Positions 58,025 to 64,000 of a stretch of 64,000 bases of DNA are shown here, piece by piece. Position 1 is the stretch's first letter; the number at the start of each line of letters is the position of its first letter. Both the position numbers and the translations under genes were made by a program. Below the pieces are notes generated by a model that saw only the letters and a list, made by a program, of their open reading frames with translations, made no database searches and was not told the DNA's origin. Source of the stretch: Orbaceae bacterium ESL0721 (GTDB lineage: Bacteria; Pseudomonadota; Gammaproteobacteria; Enterobacterales; Orbaceae); NCBI GenBank assembly GCA_029433365.1, contig JAQTHZ010000002.1, positions 372,001 to 436,000 on the forward strand, read 5' to 3'.

Positions 58025-58354
58025 TTAAAACACTTTTTTGCTGTTTTCGTATTTATTCACAACATGATTGAGTGCCACATAAACACTCTGATCATCATGC
58101 TTATTTAAAGCCTCTTCAACAATCTTCAAATACGATAACATCACTTGTTGATTCTCTTCAGCAAATTGGGGCGATACCTCTTGATCTTCGTATAGCATCA
58201 CATAGGTGCGTGAAAAGCCAAAAAAGAGGAAGTAGGCAGCTGCATTTTTAGGGTCTTCATGTATCAATGTCTGCATCGATTTACGCAATTTTACATAGGT
58301 ATCAGTTCCTGGCAAACTTGATGCAAATGATTTTACGACTTCAGAAAATGTCAT
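58025..58354 (-). CDS. Small protein of unknown function (109 residues)
   Basis: I do not recognise this protein. It is mostly helical in appearance, soluble, with no membrane segment or signal peptide (blocks: SEVVKSFASSLPGTDTYVKLRKSMQTLI, AAAYFLFFGFSRTYVMLYEDQEVSPQFAEEN and the tail VVNKYENSKKVF). The ATG at 58354 follows GAGG by nine bases and is preferred over an in-frame start at 58369. It has its own terminator and lies between ydfG and the thr operon. Confidence 0.72.
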   Translation of the reverse strand: MTFSEVVKSFASSLPGTDTYVKLRKSMQTLIHEDPKNAAAYFLFFGFSRTYVMLYEDQEVSPQFAEENQQVMLSYLKIVEEALNKHDDQSVYVALNHVVNKYENSKKVF

Positions 58355-58491
58355 TATTAATAGCCTCAATTAAACATATCAGGGTAAATCTATGGGAATC
58401 AAAAATCCAAGGTCAAAGCATAGCAATCCATTAAAATAAGTGCAAGCCTATTTTGTCGGCAAATAGACTTTTCTATGTAGAAGACAACAAT

Positions 58492-59247
58492 TTATTTAGG
58501 CTCCTTAACGACAGTAAGACCAGCTGGGGCTTGTGATATCGGCATTATTTCTAGTGAATTAATATTCAAATGAGGTGGCGTATTAACCAGCCATGATATG
58601 GTATTGGCGATATCTTCTGGTGTAATAAACACACTATCTTGATAGACAGCAGCCGCTTTTTTATCATCACCATGGAATCTTACTGTAGAAAATTCAGTTC
58701 CACCACAAAGCCCTGGCTCAATGTTGGTAACTTTGATCTGTTTACCAAGAAGATCGGTACGCAAATTGGCGCTGAACTGTTTAACAAATGCTTTCGATGC
58801 GCCATATACATTACTACCTTTATATGGATAGGTGCCTGCTGTTGAACCAATATTAATAACATAACCAGAATTACGTTCAACCATACTAGGTAAAATCAGT
58901 CTGGTTAGATGGACTAAGCCGGTAATATTGGTATTGATCATCACCTCCCAATCGGCATAATTTGCTTCATAAGCAGGGTCTAACCCTAAAGCAAGACCTG
59001 CATTATTGATTAATATATCAATGGGTTGAAAGTTTTTTGGTAGCTGTAACAGTATAGTTTCTATCGCATCATTTTTAGTGATATCTAACTGTAAAGGTAG
59101 AAAGTTATCACCAAGCTCTTTGGCTAAACTTTGCAGTTTATCTTCTCGTCTTGCTGCCCCTATTACTTTATAACCGTCGGCAATTAATTTACGACAGATG
59201 GCTGTACCAAAGCCAGAAGAGGCGCCAGTGACTAAAGCGATATTCAT
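58492..59247 (-). CDS. ydfG: NADP-dependent 3-hydroxy acid dehydrogenase YdfG (SDR family)
   Basis: Short-chain dehydrogenase; the E. coli homologue oxidises L-allo-threonine, serine and 3-hydroxypropionate-type substrates. The 251-residue product has the cofactor loop TGASSGFG, NNAGLALG, the catalytic serine in INIGSTAGTYPYKG and the YGASK pair, and the EPGLCGGTEFSTVRF block typical of YdfG. The ATG at 59247 is seven bases after AGGAG; an adjacent ATG at 59250 and an upstream one at 59271 are possible. Confidence 0.9.
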   Translation of the reverse strand: MNIALVTGASSGFGTAICRKLIADGYKVIGAARREDKLQSLAKELGDNFLPLQLDITKNDAIETILLQLPKNFQPIDILINNAGLALGLDPAYEANYADWEVMINTNITGLVHLTRLILPSMVERNSGYVINIGSTAGTYPYKGSNVYGASKAFVKQFSANLRTDLLGKQIKVTNIEPGLCGGTEFSTVRFHGDDKKAAAVYQDSVFITPEDIANTISWLVNTPPHLNINSLEIMPISQAPAGLTVVKEPK

Positions 59248-59268
59248 CATTTTTCTCCTTATAGTTTT

Positions 59269-59316
59269 CAAAATAGTTCTCTAAATAGTTCTCTAAATAA
59301 TTCTCAAAGTAGTTCA
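59269..59316. repeat. Tandem array, 12-bp unit x 4
   Basis: CAAAATAGTTCT, CTAAATAGTTCT, CTAAATAATTCT and CAAAGTAGTTCA lie head to tail just upstream of the ydfG start region. Confidence 0.9.
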
Positions 59317-59405
59317 CTAAAATATGAGTTGAACTCTCTGCTATTCACCAACCATTTGATAGGCCGGTTTTTGATCTATAGTAGAAATAATATGACTGTT
59401 TAATG

Positions 59406-59434
59406 GATAAAAAAACCCGCTTATTAGGCGGGTT
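59406..59434 (-). terminator. Terminator after the uspA-family gene
   Basis: On the minus strand AACCCGC (59434-59428) pairs with GCGGGTT (59420-59414), loop of 7 bases, followed by TTTTT. It lies about 10 bases beyond the stop codon. Confidence 0.88.
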
Positions 59435-59444
59435 GATATCTATT

Positions 59445-59906
59445 TTACTCTTTTGTTGTTTCAGTTTGCTCAGAAGGATCTTCATCTTTCAATGGGACTA
59501 TCAATGTATCAATATGGGTATTATTGATAAGTTGACGAGCAGACGACATTAACTTACTCCAGAAATCTTGATGATGACCACAAACAACGAGATCTACACC
59601 ATACTCCTGAATTGCTTCAATAAGTACCTGACCAAATTCACCGTTTCCTGAAAGAGTATGGACTATAGGGTAACCTGCACTTTCTGCCAATTTATTTAGC
59701 GCGATATGTGCATCTTCAGTAATGCGATCTTTCATATCACTCATATTAATATCGACCAAACCGGTATAGAGATCTGAATAGTTAATCCCAACATGAATAA
59801 GTGATACTTGCGCGTCATATGGTCTTGCCATTGAGACAGCTTTTTCTACAAGAACATTACTTTCTGATGATAAATCAACTGCAACTAATATATGTTTATA
59901 GGCCAT
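59445..59906 (-). CDS. uspA: Universal stress protein, UspA type
   Basis: A 153-residue cytoplasmic protein of the UspA group. It starts [15 protein letters not shown] and ends in the domain with [35 protein letters not shown], the UspA/UspC pattern that lacks a full ATP-binding glycine motif. The tail is acidic ([13 protein letters not shown]). The gene follows pitA after 87 bases on the same strand; E. coli also has uspA near pitA, with uspB between. Confidence 0.9.
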   Translation of the reverse strand: MAYKHILVAVDLSSESNVLVEKAVSMARPYDAQVSLIHVGINYSDLYTGLVDINMSDMKDRITEDAHIALNKLAESAGYPIVHTLSGNGEFGQVLIEAIQEYGVDLVVCGHHQDFWSKLMSSARQLINNTHIDTLIVPLKDEDPSEQTETTKE

Positions 59907-59993
59907 AGAGGTCTCCTTAGTCTTAATACAATTTTCGTATTAAATTGAAAACAGTAGATCATTAATTATTAAAATAATATTCTATTTTTACTA

Positions 59994-61508
59994 CTAAATT
60001 AGCATTTGAGCAAGCCAAAATAGTAGCGCTGATAATAAAATGGAGACAGGCAGCGTTAAAATCCATGTTAAAGCGATATTTTTGACTGTTTTGCTCTGTA
60101 ATCCACCACCATCAACTAACATTGTTCCAGCTATAGAAGAGGATAAAACTTGTGTGGTAGATACTGGCAAACCGGTATAACTTGCCACCCCAATCGAGAA
60201 TGCCGTTGTTATTTGAGAAGTCACACCTTGCGCATAGGTCATCCCTTTTTTTCCGATTTTTTCCCCAATAGTGATAGCAACACGTCGCCATCCGACCATT
60301 GTTCCTACTGCTAAAGCAGAAGCAACGGCAATAATAATCCAAATTGGTGCATATTCTACAGTTACCAAAAGATCATCTTTGAGGGAGCTTAAATAACTTT
60401 TATCATCAGATGAGACATTGGGTTGTTTAGCAACATGGGCAACTGTATCAGATAGGCAGAGTAGAATACGACGAGTCTGTGCCCGCTGTTCTAATGATAG
60501 CTCTTTGTAACTCTCTAATTTATTAAATAACGAATTAGCAATACCGATAGTTGTAAATGAACGCGAGTAATCACAGTGATATTTATTTAGATCAGTTGTT
60601 GGTATATTTGCATCAAGAGTCGGCTGTTTACCAATAACACTATTTAACTCATCATTATGGGTAATAAAGTAGTCTTCAATATTATGAATTGCATTACGTG
60701 TATGTTTTAATTCGTAAGTAGATGCACTCATATTGACGATAAAACCGGCGGGCGCAATTCCCATCAGCACTAACATTAAAAGTCCAATTCCTTTTTGCCC
60801 ATCGTTAGCACCATGGGAAAAACTGACACCTATTGCTGAAAGGATTAACATTATACGGATCCAAAAAGGGGGTTTCTTTTTACCGTAGAGTTTTTCTCGC
60901 TGCTCTGGTGTCATAAAAATACGTTCACGTTTTTTTCTGCTTTTTTTGCTTTGATTACGGCGATTCCAATACTTCCGTAGTAGATAGATCATCGCCCCAG
61001 CTAGAATTAAACCGACTAGTGGTGAAATGATAAGTGACAACAAAATTGTGACCATTTTTGGAATATTTAGCGCTTCAATAATTGAGGTATCCATTAAAAA
61101 AGCGTTAGCTAATCCAACGCCAATAATTGAACCTATTAAGGTGTGAGAGCTTGAGGCGGGGATCCCAAAATACCAAGTACCTAAATTCCAGATGATAGCG
61201 GCCAATAAGATAGAAAATACCATTGCTAAGCCATGCATAGATCCCACATTAAGTAGTAGATCTGTTGGCAGTAAATGGACAATCGCATATGCGACACTTA
61301 AGCCACCTAATAGAACACCGCAGAAGTTAAAGACTCCAGCCATCATTACGGCAAGTTTTTCTTTTAAAGCACGTGTATAAATAACAGTTGCAACAGCATT
61401 CGCAGTATCATGAAAGCCGTTGATTGCTTCGTAAAAAAGGACAAAGAGAAGCGCTAGAATAAGCCATAAAGAAGTTGAAAATCCTAATTCAGTGAATAGA
61501 TGGAACAT
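59994..61508 (-). CDS. pitA: Low-affinity inorganic phosphate transporter PitA
   Basis: Proton-coupled metal-phosphate symporter of the inner membrane. The 504-residue product has two PD001131-type signatures ([23 protein letters not shown] near the N terminus; [21 protein letters not shown] in the middle), a cytoplasmic loop and about ten helices, ending with [24 protein letters not shown] used the ATG at 61508, which matches the E. coli start (HLF after Met); the 28 residues upstream to 61592 are not conserved. PitB is a paralogue, but the context supports PitA. Confidence 0.93.
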   Translation of the reverse strand: MFHLFTELGFSTSLWLILALLFVLFYEAINGFHDTANAVATVIYTRALKEKLAVMMAGVFNFCGVLLGGLSVAYAIVHLLPTDLLLNVGSMHGLAMVFSILLAAIIWNLGTWYFGIPASSSHTLIGSIIGVGLANAFLMDTSIIEALNIPKMVTILLSLIISPLVGLILAGAMIYLLRKYWNRRNQSKKSRKKRERIFMTPEQREKLYGKKKPPFWIRIMLILSAIGVSFSHGANDGQKGIGLLMLVLMGIAPAGFIVNMSASTYELKHTRNAIHNIEDYFITHNDELNSVIGKQPTLDANIPTTDLNKYHCDYSRSFTTIGIANSLFNKLESYKELSLEQRAQTRRILLCLSDTVAHVAKQPNVSSDDKSYLSSLKDDLLVTVEYAPIWIIIAVASALAVGTMVGWRRVAITIGEKIGKKGMTYAQGVTSQITTAFSIGVASYTGLPVSTTQVLSSSIAGTMLVDGGGLQSKTVKNIALTWILTLPVSILLSALLFWLAQMLI

Positions 61509-61757
61509 AAATGAGTATCTTTCTGTTGTTGATAGCGTTGGTATTATGCAAAAGATTTGTTGAGGAGCAAAGTAATTTTTTATTTTTATCACTTTGAGTT
61601 TGCATAATAAAAGATCATTTATAACTACTATTCTGCGAATTTTATAGTTTAAAACCCTGTAAATAGTTAGGTTAATTGGAGGTTATCAGTTGATAAAAGT
61701 GCGAGGCAAGTTATTAATTAATATGATTAATTATTATACAGATGATTATTGATTTAA

Positions 61758-61798
61758 ATAATCGCTCACTAAAAATTATTATTTTAGAGAGCGATTAT
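61758..61798 (-). terminator. Strong hairpin downstream of rpoD
   Basis: ATAATCGCTC (61758-61767) pairs with GAGCGATTAT (61789-61798) and, after an A-A mismatch, CTAAAA (61769-61774) with TTTTAG (61782-61787). It begins 13 bases after the rpoD stop. The T run on the minus strand is weak, so it may act as a terminator or as a 3' stability element. Confidence 0.65.
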
Positions 61799-61810
61799 GT
61801 TGATTATTAA

Positions 61811-63646
61811 CTATTCTAAGAAGCTACGTAATACATCAGAACGACTTGGATGACGTAATTTACGTAATGCTTTCGCCTCTATTTGACGAATACGTTCACG
61901 TGTTACATCAAACTGTTTACCCACTTCCTCAAGCGTGTGATCGGTATTCATATCAATACCAAAACGCATACGCAGTACTTTCGCTTCCCTAACGGTAAGG
62001 CCAGATAAGATATCACGGGTGGCATTTCTTAAGCTCTCTGATGTCGCTGCATCTAATGGCTGTTCAAGAGCGGTATCTTCAATAAAATCACCTAAATGCG
62101 AATCTTCATCATCGCCAACTGGTGTCTCCATTGAGATAGGTTCTTTGGCAATTTTTAGTACTTTGCGAATCTTATCTTCTGGCATCTGCATACGTTCAGA
62201 TAACTCTTCAGGGGTTGGTTCACGACCAATCTCTTGCAGCATCTGCCTTGAGATACGATTAAGTTTATTAATCGTTTCAATCATATGCACCGGAATACGG
62301 ATAGTACGTGCCTGATCAGCAATAGAGCGGGTAATTGCTTGACGAATCCACCAAGTTGCATAAGTTGAGAATTTATAACCGCGGCGATATTCAAACTTAT
62401 CGACCGCCTTCATTAAGCCGATATTACCCTCTTGGATAAGATCTAGGAACTGTAATCCACGGTTGGTATATTTTTTCGCAATTGAGATAACTAAACGTAA
62501 GTTAGCTTCAACCATCTCTTTTTTAGCACGGCGCGCTTTAGCTTCACCAATTGACATACGTCGATTAATATCTTTAATCTGTTCAATAGAGAGATTAGTT
62601 TCAGTCTCAATCTGTTGTAACAGAGCGATCTGTTCGTTGATTGGCTCTTCAAACTCTTTAAGTTTGGTGACAAAAGCCGCTTTCGATGCCAACGCTTTTT
62701 TATACCAATCCATACTGTTTTCATTACCAGTAAAATAGGTCATAAACTGTTTTTTTGGCATCTTACACTGTTCAACACAGATTTTCATAATGATACGTTC
62801 GTGAATACGGACGCGTTCCATCATGTTACGCATATTATTCACAAGGATATCAAACTGTTTAGCTGCTAAGCGGAACTGTTTAAAAATCTCTGAAAGATTT
62901 TCAATCTCTTGCTGCGCTTTTTTGTGTGCACGACCATATTTTTTTATTGCCGCAGAAGTTTTGTCATGCTGCTCTTGAAGCTTAGCAAATTTCTCTCTTG
63001 CTACTTCAGGATCGATAGAGGCATCATCATCAGCTGATGAATCATTTTCACCTTCTTCCTCTTCTTCATCGTCAATGTCAACTTCTTGTTCATGCTCTTC
63101 AAGAACCGCAGTATGATCCTCGGTTTCCTCTTCTGCATTAGGATCAACAAAACCAGTAATGAGATCAGAGAGACGAACTTCTTCGGTCTCAGTAAGATGA
63201 TACTGCTCTAAAAGATAGGTAATTGCTTCTGGATATTCAGATACTGATGTCTGTACTTGGTTAATACCATCTTCAATGCGTTTAGCGATATCTATTTCGC
63301 CTTCGCGAGTTAATAGTTCGACAGCACCCATTTCACGCATATACATACGTACAGGATCGGTTGTGCGTCCTATTTCAGATTCAACATTAGATAGAACTAA
63401 CGCAGTTGCCGCTTCAACGGCCTCTTCGTCAGGGACATTGTCGGAAAGTAATAACTCATCACTATCTGGGGCTTCTTCTAATACTTGAATCCCCATATCG
63501 TTAATCATTTGGATAATATCTTCAATCTGATCAGAGTCGATAATCTCTTCAGGTAAGTGATCATTAACATCAGCATAAGTTAAATATCCTAACTCCTTAC
63601 CACGAGTTATAAGGAGTTTTAGCTGTGATTGAGAATTCTGCTCCAT
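61811..63646 (-). CDS. rpoD: RNA polymerase sigma factor RpoD (sigma 70)
   Basis: Main housekeeping sigma factor. The 611-residue product (613 in E. coli) has region 1.1, region 1.2 ([18 protein letters not shown]), a very acidic non-conserved region ([17 protein letters not shown]), regions 2.1-2.4 ([56 protein letters not shown]), region 3 and region 4.2 ([28 protein letters not shown]). It follows dnaG after 96 bases, as in the rpsU-dnaG-rpoD operon. Confidence 0.98.
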   Translation of the reverse strand: MEQNSQSQLKLLITRGKELGYLTYADVNDHLPEEIIDSDQIEDIIQMINDMGIQVLEEAPDSDELLLSDNVPDEEAVEAATALVLSNVESEIGRTTDPVRMYMREMGAVELLTREGEIDIAKRIEDGINQVQTSVSEYPEAITYLLEQYHLTETEEVRLSDLITGFVDPNAEEETEDHTAVLEEHEQEVDIDDEEEEEGENDSSADDDASIDPEVAREKFAKLQEQHDKTSAAIKKYGRAHKKAQQEIENLSEIFKQFRLAAKQFDILVNNMRNMMERVRIHERIIMKICVEQCKMPKKQFMTYFTGNENSMDWYKKALASKAAFVTKLKEFEEPINEQIALLQQIETETNLSIEQIKDINRRMSIGEAKARRAKKEMVEANLRLVISIAKKYTNRGLQFLDLIQEGNIGLMKAVDKFEYRRGYKFSTYATWWIRQAITRSIADQARTIRIPVHMIETINKLNRISRQMLQEIGREPTPEELSERMQMPEDKIRKVLKIAKEPISMETPVGDDEDSHLGDFIEDTALEQPLDAATSESLRNATRDILSGLTVREAKVLRMRFGIDMNTDHTLEEVGKQFDVTRERIRQIEAKALRKLRHPSRSDVLRSFLE

Positions 63647-63742
63647 AAAAAGGTATCCACATTTAGTTAGTTATGTAAAAGGTATTTCGTATATAATTGA
63701 TCTATGCTAGACGTATATATCTTTTATATATTTTGCTTATAT

Positions 63743-64000
63743 TTAGTCTTTTTTTGATAAAACAAGTATCAATGTTGCTAATTCTTTTTTTTCTACAATG
63801 GTTAGGCCAGAAATTCGCTCTTTAGCGATTAACTCGTCTTGTCGTTGGGCGAGTATAGTATCATATAACTCTTTTACCGTATGTGAAAAAATTGCCTCTA
63901 TTTCATTAAGTTCGTATTTATGTTCCCATGTCGCTAAACGGTTTAACTGTTTAGAAAATGGTTTTTCTCTATTTTCCGTAAGAATTTGTGCGGTTGTTAT
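63743..64000 (-). CDS. dnaG: DNA primase DnaG, C-terminal end (5' part outside window)
   Basis: The frame is open to the window edge and 85 residues are visible. They form the helical C-terminal domain that binds DnaB helicase: KQLNRLATWEHKYELNEIEAIFSH, then ELYDTILAQRQDELIAKERISGLT and a final leucine-rich helix ending LVLSKKD. E. coli DnaG ends in a very similar pattern (ILEQRQETLIARDR...GLS). Position upstream of rpoD supports the call. Confidence 0.9.
   Translation of the reverse strand: MTTAQILTENREKPFSKQLNRLATWEHKYELNEIEAIFSHTVKELYDTILAQRQDELIAKERISGLTIVEKKELATLILVLSKKD

Overview
This window is AT-rich DNA from a gammaproteobacterial chromosome. Almost every gene is a close relative of an Escherichia coli housekeeping gene, and many local orders match E. 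coli: proQ-prc, prmB-aroC-yfcA, rpsO-pnp-nlpI-deaD, the full mraZ-to-lpxC division and cell-wall cluster, nrdR-ribD, thrLABC, uspA/pitA and dnaG-rpoD. The low GC content and this mixture of gene orders would fit the order Orbales (insect-gut relatives such as Gilliamella or Frischella) or a relative of Pasteurellales. That placement is inference, because no rRNA is present. I see no intact prophage, insertion sequence or CRISPR array.

Layout. 1-864: end of an oxaloacetate decarboxylase alpha subunit. 865-2085: a divergent pair of small DNA-binding proteins resembling the Ner and c repressors of phage Mu. 2165-5035: proQ, prc and a 29-residue membrane protein of the YnhF type. 5135-8018: tRNA-Ser(GGA), prmB, aroC, yfcA. 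8152-9075: a LysR regulator. 9271-14939: rpsO, pnp, nlpI, deaD, with structured RNA leaders before rpsO, pnp and deaD. 15451-33914: mraZ, rsmH, ftsL, ftsI, murE, murF, mraY, murD, ftsW, murG, murC, ddlB, ftsQ, ftsA, ftsZ, lpxC, all on the plus strand and mostly overlapping or tightly spaced, with an MraZ-type operator in front. 34098-40369: yfbR, then a minus-strand block holding an AAHS-type transporter, a MetE-like enzyme with a consensus MetJ operator, a waaY-like kinase, an L-serine dehydratase and ogt. 40742-44818: proS, bepA, yqgA. 44880-51133: a histidine phosphatase, rluC, dsbB, rluA, rdgB, an unrecognised CxxC membrane protein and hemW. 51304-57952 (minus): ribD, nrdR, thrC, thrB, thrA and the thr leader peptide with its attenuator. 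58025-64000 (minus): a small unknown protein, ydfG, a uspA-family gene, pitA, rpoD and the end of dnaG.

How the genes work together. The central 18 kb makes lipid II from UDP-MurNAc precursors (murC, D, E, F, mraY, murG, ddlB) and uses it at the septum (ftsL, Q, I, W, A, Z). lpxC commits carbon to lipid A at the end of the cluster. rpsO/pnp/nlpI/deaD is an RNA-metabolism block. thrABC makes threonine under leader-peptide attenuation. The MetE-like enzyme and its co-transcribed transporter look like a methionine-regulated unit.

Features not explained by ordinary gene content: (i) a 13-base word, ATGTTTTAGGGTT, found five times, always between genes and always on the plus strand; (ii) at least eight short tandem arrays (9-16 bp units) in intergenic gaps, plus a 12-bp in-frame array inside the start of ftsZ; (iii) the Ner/c-like pair without phage genes; (iv) the unknown zinc-finger-like membrane protein between rdgB and hemW. 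Functions are assigned from recognised sequence similarity without database searches. Start codons were chosen by family comparison and ribosome binding sites.
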